NCBI GenBank assembly: GCA_049324535.1
Contig: JBMOOG010000026.1
Coordinates: 62,001-126,000 of the forward strand
Length of the DNA stretch: 64,000 nucleotides
Direction: 5' to 3'
Origin: JBMOOG01 sp049324535
GTDB lineage: Bacteria; Pseudomonadota; Alphaproteobacteria; Rhodobacterales; Rhodobacteraceae
How positions within the stretch are numbered: the first letter of the stretch is position 1; each line of letters opens with the position of its first letter. Both the position numbers and the translations under genes were made by a program. Positions 41,266-49,947 of this stretch are shown piece by piece. The notes beneath the pieces are model-generated. The model saw only the letters and a program-made list of their open reading frames with translations, was not told the DNA's origin and did no database searches.

Positions 41266-41999
41266 GCCCGGGCCTCCCTCTGCCGTCGCGCAAGGAAGGC
41301 GGCCAGCAGACCCGCGCCGAGGAACAGCGCCGCGAAGGGGATCAGCGCCAGGTCGCCGCCCGGCCATTCGATGCCCAGCCCCTCGCCGGTCCAGAACACC
41401 CCGAAGGCCGAGAGCATCACCCCCACGGCAAACTTGAGCGCGTTCTCCGGAACCCGCGTCAGCGGCCGGTGGATGATGACGCCGGCGGCCAGAACCAGCG
41501 CGCAGGCCAGCGCGGCTCCGGTTGCGGCCTGGGCCATGTGGCCGCCGACCCCGGTCGCGATGACGATGAAGGCGACCTCGAGCCCTTCGAGCAGCACGGC
41601 CTTGAAGGCGACCATGCCGCCGAGCCAGGCGCTCGCTGCCGGACTCACGCCCTCGCGGGCAAGCTCTGCCGTCTCGCGCGCAAAGATCGCCGCCTCGTCA
41701 TGCAGGGGCACGATCCCGGCCAGGCGCAGCGACGCCTTGCGCAGCCAGCCCAGCCCGAAGAGCAGCAGAAGCGTCCCGATCACCAGCTGCATGAGATGCA
41801 GCGGCACGAAGGCGAGAAGCGGTCCGAACACCGCCACGACAAGCGCCAGAAGGGCCAGCGCCGCGGCGGTGCCCGCCAGCGCCGGTCGGGCGCCCTGAAG
41901 CGTCCAGACCGCAAGCACGATGGTGAAGGCCTCGACCACCTCGACCAGCGAGGCAAGGAAGGCCGACAGCGTGGCAGGCGCAAGCGTGATCCAGGTCAT
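41262..41999 (-). CDS. COG4280-type membrane protein with FTR1-like E-x-x-E motifs
   Basis: 245 residues, about seven helices. Two related segments occur: LSAFLASLVEVVEAFTIVLA (about 11-30) and MVAFKAVLLEGLEVAFIVIA (about 128-147). Each holds a Glu pair in a helix (E-V-V-E and E-G-L-E), recalling the R-E-G-L-E iron-permease motif of FTR1 and its inverted two-repeat design. A cation transporter role is inferred, not shown. A small two-helix protein is translationally coupled downstream. Confidence 0.8.
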   Translation of the reverse strand: MTWITLAPATLSAFLASLVEVVEAFTIVLAVWTLQGARPALAGTAAALALLALVVAVFGPLLAFVPLHLMQLVIGTLLLLFGLGWLRKASLRLAGIVPLHDEAAIFARETAELAREGVSPAASAWLGGMVAFKAVLLEGLEVAFIVIATGVGGHMAQAATGAALACALVLAAGVIIHRPLTRVPENALKFAVGVMLSAFGVFWTGEGLGIEWPGGDLALIPFAALFLGAGLLAAFLARRQREARA

Positions 42000-42053
42000 G
42001 TGGTCTCCCTGTCGGGTGGCAAACGCCCGTTGCCCCGCAACGGTTCCCTTGGG

Positions 42054-43871
42054 TCAGTCTTCCATCGACTCCAGCTCGTCGATCATGCCGGCGATCATCG
42101 ACAGACCCTTGTCCCAGAAGGTCGGATCGCTCGCGTCAAGCCCGAAGGGCGCGAGCAGCTCCTTGTGATGCTTCGACCCGCCGGCGCGCAGCATCGCGAA
42201 GTACTTCTCGCGGAAGCCCGGCAGCCCTTCCTCGTAGGCGGCGTAAAGCGCGTTCACCAGACCGTCGCCGAAGGCGTAGGCGTAGACGTAGAACGGCGAA
42301 TGCACGAAATGCGGGATGTAGGCCCAGAAGGTCTCGTAGCCCGGCATGAACTCGAAGACCGGCCCGAGGCTTTCGGCCTGCACACTCATCCAGAGCGCGT
42401 TGATGTCCTCGGGGGTCAGCTCGCCTTCGCGGCGGGCGGCGTGCAGCTTGCACTCGAAGTCGTAGAAGGCGATCTGGCGCACGACGGTGTTGATCATGTC
42501 CTCGACCTTGCCGGCCAGGAGCGTCTTGCGCTCGGCCGGGGTCCGCGCCTGCGCCAGAAGCGCGCGGAAGGTGAGCATCTCGCCGAAGACGCTGGCGGTC
42601 TCGGCCAGGGTCAGGGGCGTCTGGCTCAGCATCTCGCCCTGGTGCGCCGCCAGCCGCTGGTGCACGCCGTGGCCCAGTTCGTGGGCCAGCGTCATCACGT
42701 CCCGCGGCTTGCCGAGGTAGTTCAGCATCACATAGGGGTGGACGTCCACGACCGTCGGATGCGCGAAGGCGCCCGGCGCCTTGCCGGGTTTCACGCCCGC
42801 GTCGATCCAGCCCTTTTCGAAGAAGGGCTCGGCCAGCGCGGCCATCTCGGGCGCAAAACCCGCATAGGCGCGGCTCACCGTCTGGCGCGCCTCGTCCCAG
42901 GGAATGATGCGCTGATCCTCGGTCGGCAGGGGTGCGTTGCGGTCCCAGACCTGCAGCTTGTCCAGCCCGAGCCACTTCGCCTTGAGCGCGTAATAGCGGT
43001 GCGACAGGCGCGGATAGGCGGCGACCACCGCGTTGCGCAGCGCCTCGACCACCTCGGGCTCGACATGGTTCGACAGGTGCCGCGCGGTCTGCGCCGTCGG
43101 CATCTTGCGCCAGCGGTCCTCGATCTCCTTTTCCTTGGCCAGCGTGTTGTGGACGCGGGCGAAGAGCTTGATGTCCTTCTGGAATCCGGCCGCCAGCGCC
43201 CGGGCGCCGGCCTCGCGCCGGGCGCGGTCGTGGTCGGTCAACAGGTTCAGCGTCGGCTCGAGCGCCATCCGTTCGCCGCCCACATCGAACTCCATGCCGG
43301 CCATGGTTTCGTCGAACAGCCGGTTCCAGGCGGCGGCGCCGACCACCGACTGGTCGTGCAGGAACCGCTCCAGCTCGTCGGAAAGCTGGTAGGGACGCAT
43401 CGCGCGCATCCGGTCGAAGACGGGCCGGTAGCGCCCGATCTCCGGGTCGGCCGAGAAGACCGCGGCGTAGCGGTCATCGGCGATGCGGTTGAATTCGAGG
43501 CTGAAGAACACCAGCGGCGTCGTGAAGGCGGTGATGCGGTCCTGCGCGTCGGACAGCGCCTTGGCGCGGGTCGCGTCCAGCGTGTCCTGATAGTAGCGCA
43601 GGCCCACATAGGACATGATCCGGCCGGACACGCTCTCGATCTTCTCGTAGCGGCGGATGCAGTCCAGCATCGCGGGCGCCTCGAGCGTGTCGAGTCTGCC
43701 TTCGTAGTCCCGGGCAAAGGCCGCGCATTCGGTTTCGAGCCAGGCCATGTCGCGCTTCAGTTCCGGCGCGTCCGGGCTGGAGTAGAGGTCGCTCAGATCC
43801 CAGACCGGCATCCCGCCCAGGGCATTGCCGCCGCTGCTGTCGGCATCGAACACGGGTCGGGAACGGGTCAT
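42054..43871 (-). CDS. pepF: Oligoendopeptidase F (M3 metallopeptidase)
   Basis: 605 residues. The zinc site LAHELGHGVHQRLA (HExxH) lies in the C-terminal third with the third ligand Glu in TLAETASVFGEML. The N-terminal helical region (VWDLSDLYSSPDAPELKRDM) is standard for PepF. It cleaves short peptides in the cytoplasm. The ATG at 43871 has AGGAG upstream; a longer frame to 44144 is not family-like. A promoter candidate lies 28 bases upstream. Confidence 0.96.
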   Translation of the reverse strand: MTRSRPVFDADSSGGNALGGMPVWDLSDLYSSPDAPELKRDMAWLETECAAFARDYEGRLDTLEAPAMLDCIRRYEKIESVSGRIMSYVGLRYYQDTLDATRAKALSDAQDRITAFTTPLVFFSLEFNRIADDRYAAVFSADPEIGRYRPVFDRMRAMRPYQLSDELERFLHDQSVVGAAAWNRLFDETMAGMEFDVGGERMALEPTLNLLTDHDRARREAGARALAAGFQKDIKLFARVHNTLAKEKEIEDRWRKMPTAQTARHLSNHVEPEVVEALRNAVVAAYPRLSHRYYALKAKWLGLDKLQVWDRNAPLPTEDQRIIPWDEARQTVSRAYAGFAPEMAALAEPFFEKGWIDAGVKPGKAPGAFAHPTVVDVHPYVMLNYLGKPRDVMTLAHELGHGVHQRLAAHQGEMLSQTPLTLAETASVFGEMLTFRALLAQARTPAERKTLLAGKVEDMINTVVRQIAFYDFECKLHAARREGELTPEDINALWMSVQAESLGPVFEFMPGYETFWAYIPHFVHSPFYVYAYAFGDGLVNALYAAYEEGLPGFREKYFAMLRAGGSKHHKELLAPFGLDASDPTFWDKGLSMIAGMIDELESMED

Positions 43872-43898
43872 GGCGGGCTCCTGTCTGTGGCTGAACAG

Positions 43899-43927
43899 AG
43901 ATAGGCTGCGCCGGGGGGCCGGTGCAA
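43899..43927 (-). promoter_or_regulatory. Candidate promoter of pepF
   Basis: On the minus strand TTGCAC (43927-43922), 17 bases, CTATCT (43904-43899). Spacing is ideal and the -10 begins 28 bases before the pepF ATG. Confidence 0.45.
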
Positions 43928-44121
43928 GGAGGCATCCCGTGGCCCGTATCGGCGCGTCGGTGCGATCGGCCTCGGGCGCGGGCGGCCCGAGCGATCGAAA
44001 ATTCGGCAGACGCCTGACTTGTGGGCGCGTCCGGGGCGGTTTTCCGGGGGTTTGCGCGCGGGGGCCTTCCCTTGGGCCCGGTGCCGCCCGATAGTGGCGG
44101 TAAGTCCAACGTGGTGCGGGT

Positions 44122-45540
44122 ATGGGCGAAAGCCGGTTCTTCAACGAGATGTATGAGGGCGATGCCGTCCGCGCGCCCTATGCGCGGCTCGCCGACTGGA
44201 CCCGGTCCATGCCGGCCGAGCTGCGCCAGATGAAGCAGGCCGAGGCCGAGGCGCTGTTTCGCCGGATCGGCATCACCTTCGCCGTCTATGGCGAGGGCGG
44301 CGACCCCGACCGGCTCATCCCCTTCGACATGTTTCCCCGCGTCTTCGCGCAGGACGAATGGCGCCGTCTGGAACGCGGGATCAAGCAGCGCGCCAAGGCG
44401 CTGAACCTGTTCCTGTCCGATGTCTATGGCCGTGGCGAGATCCTGCGCGCGGGGCGCATCCCCGCGGCGCTCGTCCATCGCAACGAGGCCTTCGAGAAGG
44501 CGGTCTGCGGGTTCACGCCGCCGCGCGGGGTCTACTCGCACATCGTCGGAATCGACATCGTGCGCACCGGGCCGGATGAATTCTTTGTGCTCGAGGACAA
44601 CTGCCGCACGCCGTCGGGCGTGAGCTACATGCTGGAAAACCGCGAGATCATGATGCGGATGTTCCCCGCGCTTTTCCGCGAGAACCGCATCGAGCCGGTG
44701 GACAGCTACCCCGAGCTGCTGCGCCGCACGCTGGCCTCGGTCGCGCCCGAGAAGTGCGTGGGCGATCCCACCGTGGTGATCCTGACGCCGGGGCATTTCA
44801 ACAGCGCCTATTACGAGCACTCCTTCCTCGCCGACCTGATGGGGGTGGAGCTGGTCGAGGGCGCCGATCTTTTCGTCGAGGGCGGTTTCGTCTGGATGCG
44901 CACGACCGAGGGGCCGAAGCGCGTGGACGTGATCTACCGCCGCATCGACGACGCCTTCCTCGATCCGCTCTGCTTCCGCCCGGATTCGATGCTGGGCGTG
45001 CCGGGGCTGATGGATGTCTACCGGTCCGGGGGCGTGACCATCTGTTCGGCCCCCGGAGCGGGGGTGGCGGACGACAAGGCGATCTACGTCTACGTGCCCG
45101 AGATGATCCGCTTCTACCTCGGCGAAGAGCCGATCCTGCAGAACGTGCCCACCTGGCAATGCGGCAAGCCCGACGACCTCCGGCACGTGCTCGCGCACCT
45201 GCCGGAGCTGGTGGTGAAGGAGGTGCACGGATCGGGCGGCTACGGCATGCTGGTCGGCCCCGCGGCCACGACGGACCAGATCGCGGCCTTTGCCGAACGG
45301 CTCCGGGCCAATCCCGAGGGCTACATCGCGCAGCCGACGCTGGCGCTGTCGGCCTGTCCGACCTTCGTCGAGCAGGGCTTCGCGCCCCGGCACGTGGACC
45401 TGCGCCCCTACTGTCTCGTCGGCAAGTCCATCGAGCTTGTCCCCGGCGGGTTGACGCGGGTCGCGCTGAAGGAAGGGTCGCTGGTGGTGAACTCGAGCCA
45501 GGGCGGCGGGGTCAAGGACACCTGGGTGCTGGCGGAGTGA
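44122..45540 (+). CDS. Circularly permuted ATP-grasp protein (DUF404/407 type)
   Basis: 472 residues of the permuted ATP-grasp family. Blocks seen: RRLERGIKQRAKALNLFLSD, FVLEDNCRTPSGVSYMLENR (metal-binding E-D-N), GVADDKAIYVYVPEMIRFYL and KEVHGSGGYGMLVGP. The fold suggests ATP-dependent peptide or amide ligation. It opens a four-gene set (ligase, alpha-E, transglutaminase, Anbu) seen together in many Proteobacteria. The product is unknown. Confidence 0.92.
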   Translation: MGESRFFNEMYEGDAVRAPYARLADWTRSMPAELRQMKQAEAEALFRRIGITFAVYGEGGDPDRLIPFDMFPRVFAQDEWRRLERGIKQRAKALNLFLSDVYGRGEILRAGRIPAALVHRNEAFEKAVCGFTPPRGVYSHIVGIDIVRTGPDEFFVLEDNCRTPSGVSYMLENREIMMRMFPALFRENRIEPVDSYPELLRRTLASVAPEKCVGDPTVVILTPGHFNSAYYEHSFLADLMGVELVEGADLFVEGGFVWMRTTEGPKRVDVIYRRIDDAFLDPLCFRPDSMLGVPGLMDVYRSGGVTICSAPGAGVADDKAIYVYVPEMIRFYLGEEPILQNVPTWQCGKPDDLRHVLAHLPELVVKEVHGSGGYGMLVGPAATTDQIAAFAERLRANPEGYIAQPTLALSACPTFVEQGFAPRHVDLRPYCLVGKSIELVPGGLTRVALKEGSLVVNSSQGGGVKDTWVLAE

Positions 45541-45544
45541 CGCA

Positions 45545-46498
45545 ATGCTGAGCCGGACCGCGGACAACCTGTTCTGGATCGCCCGCTACATCGAACGCGC
45601 CGAGACCACGGCGCGCCTTCTGGAAGTGGGCGCGCGCATCGCGCTCCTGCCTTCGGCGGGGCACGGCTATCGCAGCGAATGGGACAGCCTGCTGCAGGCT
45701 TCGGGCACGGCTGCGGGCTTTGCGCGCAAATACGGCGATCCCGTGCAGCGCAACATCGAAAGCTATCTCTTCTTCGACCGCGACAACCCGTCGTCGGTGG
45801 TGTCCTGCATCGAACGGGCGCGCGAGAACGGGCGCATCGTGCGCACCGCGCTGACCACGCAGGTGTGGGATGCGCTCAACACCGCGTTCCAGGAGGCGCG
45901 GCAGCTCGAGCGTACGCCGCGCAGCGAACTGGAGCTGAGCCGCCTGACCGACTGGACGGCGCGGCACGCGGCCATGGTGCGGGGTGCGATCGACGCGACG
46001 CTTCTGCGCAACGACGGCTGGGATTTCCTCGGGCTCGGCTTCCATCTCGAGCGCGCCGACAACACCGCCCGGCTGATGGACGTGAAATACTACGTGCTGC
46101 TGCCCCGGGCCGACTATGTCGGGTCCGGGCTCGACAATTATCAATGGACGACGCTCCTGCGCGCCCTCTCGGCCCACCGGGCGTTCCACTGGGCCTATGG
46201 CGGCGAGATCACCGCCGGGAAGGTTGCGCATTTCCTGATCCTCAACCCGCAATGCCCGCGGTCGCTGCGCACGGCGATTGCCGGGGCCGGCGCGCATCTC
46301 GAACGCCTGGCCGGGGCCTACCGGCGGCGCGGGCCGGCGCAGGATCTGTGTGCGGCGATGCTGGCCGAGCTGAGCGAATCGACGGTCGACTCGGTCTTCG
46401 AGGAAGGGCTTCACGAGTATCTGTCCCGATTCATCCGTCGTGCCGCCGATCTGACGCTTCTGGTGCACGACAGCTACCTGTCCGGCGAGGCGCGATGA
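45545..46498 (+). CDS. Alpha-E domain protein (DUF403)
   Basis: A 317-residue, mostly helical protein of the alpha-E family. The N-terminal MLSRTADNLFWIARYIERAE and the central FHLERADNTARLMDVKYYVL are family hallmarks, with repeated E-R-A-E/D motifs. Alpha-E proteins always travel with permuted ATP-grasp ligases. Biochemical role unproven. The gene starts 4 bases after the ligase stop and its stop overlaps the transglutaminase start. Confidence 0.93.
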   Translation: MLSRTADNLFWIARYIERAETTARLLEVGARIALLPSAGHGYRSEWDSLLQASGTAAGFARKYGDPVQRNIESYLFFDRDNPSSVVSCIERARENGRIVRTALTTQVWDALNTAFQEARQLERTPRSELELSRLTDWTARHAAMVRGAIDATLLRNDGWDFLGLGFHLERADNTARLMDVKYYVLLPRADYVGSGLDNYQWTTLLRALSAHRAFHWAYGGEITAGKVAHFLILNPQCPRSLRTAIAGAGAHLERLAGAYRRRGPAQDLCAAMLAELSESTVDSVFEEGLHEYLSRFIRRAADLTLLVHDSYLSGEAR

Positions 46499-47304
46499 TC
46501 CTGACCGTGAGCCATGTCACCACCTACCGCTACGACCGACCGGTGCGCGGCGCGGTGCAGAGCCTGCGGCTGACGCCGTCGCGCTTCGACGGGCAAAGGG
46601 CCCTGTCCTGGTCGGCCGAGGTCGAGGGCGGCATTCGCGGCGGGTCGTTCCGCGACGGGGCGGGCGACCGGATCGAGGGCTGGTCGATCCGCGGGCCGGT
46701 CTCGGAGGTGCGGGTGGTGGTCACGGGCGAGGTCGAGACGACCGATCTGGCGGGGCTTTTGCGCGGCCATCGCGAATCCGTGCCGCCGGCGGCCTACCTG
46801 CGCGACACGCTGGCGACGCGGGCGGATGCGGCGTTGCACGATCTTGCCCGCGGCGCGACGGCCGCACGCGATCCGCTCGACCGGACGCACCGTCTGTCCG
46901 AGGCGGTGGCGGACGCCATCGCCTATCGACCGGGCGTGACGGCGGCGCACACCACGGCGGCCGAGGCGCTGGCCCTGGGCGAGGGGGTCTGCCAGGACCA
47001 CGCCCATGCCCTGATCGCCTGCGCGCGGGCGAACGATCTGCCCGCGCGCTACGTGTCGGGCTATCTCGGCCCCGACTCGGAGGGGGTGATCCACGAGGCG
47101 GCGCATGCCTGGGCCGAGGTCTGGGTGGCGGGGCTCGGCTGGGTCGGCTTCGATCCCGCGAACCGGTGCTGTCCCGACGCCCGCTACATCCGGCTGGGCT
47201 CGGGGTTCGACGCCGCCGATGCCGCCCCGATCCGCGGCATCGCCCAGGGGCTCGGGTCCGAGAGCCTCGATGTCGCAGTTGCGGTGCAGGCGGCGCAGCA
47301 ATAG
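46495..47304 (+). CDS. Transglutaminase-like peptidase/ligase
   Basis: 269 residues. An N-terminal beta domain starting MILTVSHVTTYRYDRPVRGA leads to the transglutaminase core with catalytic Cys in GEGVCQDHAHALIACAR, His in HEAAHAWAEVWV and Asp in VGFDPAN. Proteins of this class usually cut or remodel peptide bonds. The start at 46495 is an ATGA overlap with the alpha-E gene, replacing a longer frame that covers that gene. Confidence 0.93.
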   Translation: MILTVSHVTTYRYDRPVRGAVQSLRLTPSRFDGQRALSWSAEVEGGIRGGSFRDGAGDRIEGWSIRGPVSEVRVVVTGEVETTDLAGLLRGHRESVPPAAYLRDTLATRADAALHDLARGATAARDPLDRTHRLSEAVADAIAYRPGVTAAHTTAAEALALGEGVCQDHAHALIACARANDLPARYVSGYLGPDSEGVIHEAAHAWAEVWVAGLGWVGFDPANRCCPDARYIRLGSGFDAADAAPIRGIAQGLGSESLDVAVAVQAAQQ

Positions 47305-47339
47305 GGTCGTGCGGATTTCCGGGGAAGGACGCGGGACGG

Positions 47340-48065
47340 ATGACCTATTGCGTGGGACTGCTGCTGAACGCGGGCATGGTACTGCTGTCGGACACGCGCA
47401 CGAACGCCGGGTTGGACAACATCGCGACCTATCGCAAGATGTTCACCTTCGAGGTCCCGGGCGAGCGGGTCATCGCCATCCTGACCGCGGGCAGCCTGTC
47501 GGTCACCCAGACCACGATCGCGCGCCTGCGCGAGACGATCGAGGACCCGGATTCGGACGAAAGCCAGTCGATCCTGAAGGCCGCCACCATGCTCAAGGTG
47601 GCCGAGATCGTGGGCGCGACGCTGGCCGACGTGCGCGCCGAGGTCGATGAAAAGCTGGCGGCGATGAAGCAGGGCGCCTCGGCCACGATGATCGTGGCGG
47701 GCCAGCGCAAGGGCGGCGCGATGCGCATGTTCCTCGTCTATCCCGAGGGCAACTTCATCGAGGCGACGGATGACACGCCGTTCCTCCAGATCGGCGAGCA
47801 CAAATACGGCAAGCCGATCCTTGACCGTGTGGTACGGCCCGAGACCTCGCTGGCCGACGCCCAGAAGGCGGTCCTGCTGTCGATGGATTCCACCCTGCGG
47901 TCGAACCTTTCGGTCGGCATGCCGCTCGATCTGGCCGTGATCGAGAAGGACAGTCTGCGGGTCAGCCTCTCGCGCCGGATCGAACCGGGCGACCCCCAGT
48001 TCCGCAAGATGAGCGAGGCCTGGTCGAACGCGCTGCGCGAAAGCTTCGCCTCGATCCACATCTAG
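47340..48065 (+). CDS. Anbu (bacterial proteasome-like) peptidase
   Basis: A 241-residue member of the Anbu/BPS branch of Ntn-hydrolases. It starts MTYCVGLLLNAGMVLLSDTR, so removal of Met would expose Thr as the N-terminal nucleophile; the proteasome-like Asp in SDTRTNAGLDN and Lys in YRKMFTF follow. It forms helical or ring assemblies in studied species. No ATPase partner is adjacent, unlike HslV. Its neighbours are the permuted ATP-grasp, alpha-E and transglutaminase genes of the same set. Confidence 0.93.
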   Translation: MTYCVGLLLNAGMVLLSDTRTNAGLDNIATYRKMFTFEVPGERVIAILTAGSLSVTQTTIARLRETIEDPDSDESQSILKAATMLKVAEIVGATLADVRAEVDEKLAAMKQGASATMIVAGQRKGGAMRMFLVYPEGNFIEATDDTPFLQIGEHKYGKPILDRVVRPETSLADAQKAVLLSMDSTLRSNLSVGMPLDLAVIEKDSLRVSLSRRIEPGDPQFRKMSEAWSNALRESFASIHI

Positions 48066-48089
48066 CGGGCGGTCGGCCCGGGCGGGCGG

Positions 48090-49025
48090 TCAGCGCGCCT
48101 GGGCGTCGAACAGTCGGGCGGCGGCGTCGTAGAAGCGGGCGCGGATCCCCGGGCGCTCCATCAGGATCTCGTGTTCGGCGCCGTCGATGCGGTCGAACGT
48201 GGCGCCCGGCCAGCGGGCCATCCGGGATTCGATCGCGGGAATGTCCACCACGCGTTCGGCCGGACCCACCGCGCAATGGCAGGGCAGGGCCGGCGAGGGG
48301 CGGGCGGCCAGATCGCGGCACTCGCGCAGGGCTTCATGGAGCCACCGCAGGCTCGGCCCGCCGATCGCCAGATCGGGATGGTCGGTCACCTGACGCTTCA
48401 TATAGGCGAACATGTCGGGGTCGGAGCTGAGAACGTTGTTCTCGTAGGGCGCCGAACGCACATAGGTCACGCCGTTCATGCCCGGCACGTAGCGCCCGCC
48501 GAGGCCCGCCGCCGAGGCCGCGCCCGACAGGGCCCAGGCCACCGGCCGCATGAGGGCCGAAAGCCGGATCCCCCACATCGGCGCCGAAAAGGCGGCGGCA
48601 CGGACCGGCAGCCCCTCGTAGATCGCGCGCAGGCCGATCGCGCCGCCCATCGAATGGCCGACGAGGAACCATGGACCGGGCAGCCCCATGTCCCGGGCAG
48701 CCCCCGCCACCGCCGCGACATCGCGCTGGAAATCCGCGAAGTGCGCGACATGGCCCACGTTCCGATCGGCAAGGGCGCGGTCGGCAAGGCCCTGGCCGCG
48801 CCAGTCCACGGTGATGATCGAATAGCCGCGTGCGCCGAACTCGCGGGCCGAGGGCGCGTATTTCTCGACGAACTCGGTCCGGCCGGGAAAGACCAGGACC
48901 GTGCCCTTGTCGCCCCCCCGCCAGGCGGCGACGCGCAGACGCACACCGTCGCCCGCCGTCAGCCAGCGGCAGTCCACCCCCGGTGGCGCGTCGGCCACGT
49001 CGGCATAGAAGGGCGCGGGTTGCAT
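48090..49025 (-). CDS. Alpha/beta hydrolase (monoacylglycerol lipase/lysophospholipase type)
   Basis: 311 residues. The oxyanion and nucleophile region are VLVFPGRTEFVEKYAPSARE and the elbow FLVGHSMGGAIGLRA (Ser in GHSMGG); the catalytic His is probably in DGAEHEILMERPGIR. The wording is that of PldB-like lysophospholipases. It follows the SCP2 gene after 2 bases on the minus strand, so lipid carrier and lipase may work together. The start at 49025 is the first plausible ATG. Confidence 0.9.
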   Translation of the reverse strand: MQPAPFYADVADAPPGVDCRWLTAGDGVRLRVAAWRGGDKGTVLVFPGRTEFVEKYAPSAREFGARGYSIITVDWRGQGLADRALADRNVGHVAHFADFQRDVAAVAGAARDMGLPGPWFLVGHSMGGAIGLRAIYEGLPVRAAAFSAPMWGIRLSALMRPVAWALSGAASAAGLGGRYVPGMNGVTYVRSAPYENNVLSSDPDMFAYMKRQVTDHPDLAIGGPSLRWLHEALRECRDLAARPSPALPCHCAVGPAERVVDIPAIESRMARWPGATFDRIDGAEHEILMERPGIRARFYDAAARLFDAQAR

Positions 49026-49027
49026 GG

Positions 49028-49315
49028 TCAGGACAGCGCCGCCCCGAGCTGCATCGCGAGACCCATGTTGCCATCGACGGCGAGCTTGCCCTGCATGAAG
49101 GCCGCCGTCGGGTTCACGTCGCCCGACAGGATGCCCCGGAAGGTGTCGGCATCGGCCGTCAGGGTCACATCCGCCTCTTCGTCCGCGGCGCGCGCGCCGG
49201 TGCCGTCCAGCATGATCGCGCCTTCGCCCTCGATCACGAACTTGGCCACGCCGGCGAATCCACCCGACAGCTTTTCGTTCAGTGCGGCCACGGCCGCCTG
49301 CACCACGTCGCTCAT
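49028..49315 (-). CDS. SCP2 sterol/lipid-carrier domain protein
   Basis: 95 residues, essentially one SCP2 domain: FVIEGEGAIMLDGTGAR, then ADVTLTADADTFRGILSGDV and FMQGKLAVDGNMGLAMQLG, which is the diagnostic C-terminal half. It binds lipids in the cytoplasm. GGAGGATTGG precedes the ATG. A longer in-frame opening upstream reads over the divergent TPR gene and is not real. Confidence 0.92.
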   Translation of the reverse strand: MSDVVQAAVAALNEKLSGGFAGVAKFVIEGEGAIMLDGTGARAADEEADVTLTADADTFRGILSGDVNPTAAFMQGKLAVDGNMGLAMQLGAALS

Positions 49316-49382
49316 CCAATCCTCCAATTGTGAGCGCCGGCCTCTCGCAATCCGGCGCGCTTCGGATACACTCTGCCCCGAT

Positions 49383-49937
49383 ATGCGCCGCCTTGCCACC
49401 CATCTCAACCGTGCCGTTGCGACACTTTTCCTGAGCGCGCTGCTTTCGGCCGGCGCGGTCGCGGACGGTCTGGACGACGCCTTCGCACGCCTCGCCGATC
49501 CCGCAAACCCCGAATGGCGGCTGGCCCAGTCCGACATCGAGCGGGCCTGGTCCCGGTCCGGTTCGGCCGCGATGGACCTTCTGCTCAAGCGCGGGCAGGA
49601 GGCGCTCAAGGCCGGTGACCTGCCGGCGGCGATCGAGCATCTGACCGCGCTCGTGGATCATGCGCCGGATTTCGCCGAGGGCTGGAACGCCCGGGCGACG
49701 GCCTATTTCCTGGCCGGCGAGATCGGGCCTTCGGTCGCCGACATCGAGCACACCCTTGCCCTCGAACCCCGGCACTTCGGCGCGCTGTCGGGACTGGGCC
49801 GCATTCTGGAAGAGACTGGCGACAAGGCGGCGGCGCTTCGGGCCTACCGCGCCGCGCTGGCGATCAACCCGCATCTCGAACCGATCCGCGACGCTGCCGA
49901 GCGGATCGAGCGCGAGACCGAGGGCACCGAGATCTGA
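49383..49937 (+). CDS. Exported tetratricopeptide repeat protein
   Basis: 184 residues. A signal peptide (MRRLATHLNRAVATLFLSAL, then LSAGAVADG) is followed by three TPR units from about residue 60: GQEALKAGDLPAAIEHLTAL, ATAYFLAGEIGPSVADIEHT and GRILEETGDKAAALRAYRAA. TPRs mediate protein contacts, here in the periplasm. It diverges from the SCP2 gene and stands 10 bases before the helicase gene. Confidence 0.88.
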   Translation: MRRLATHLNRAVATLFLSALLSAGAVADGLDDAFARLADPANPEWRLAQSDIERAWSRSGSAAMDLLLKRGQEALKAGDLPAAIEHLTALVDHAPDFAEGWNARATAYFLAGEIGPSVADIEHTLALEPRHFGALSGLGRILEETGDKAAALRAYRAALAINPHLEPIRDAAERIERETEGTEI

Positions 49938-49947
49938 GGAGCCGATC

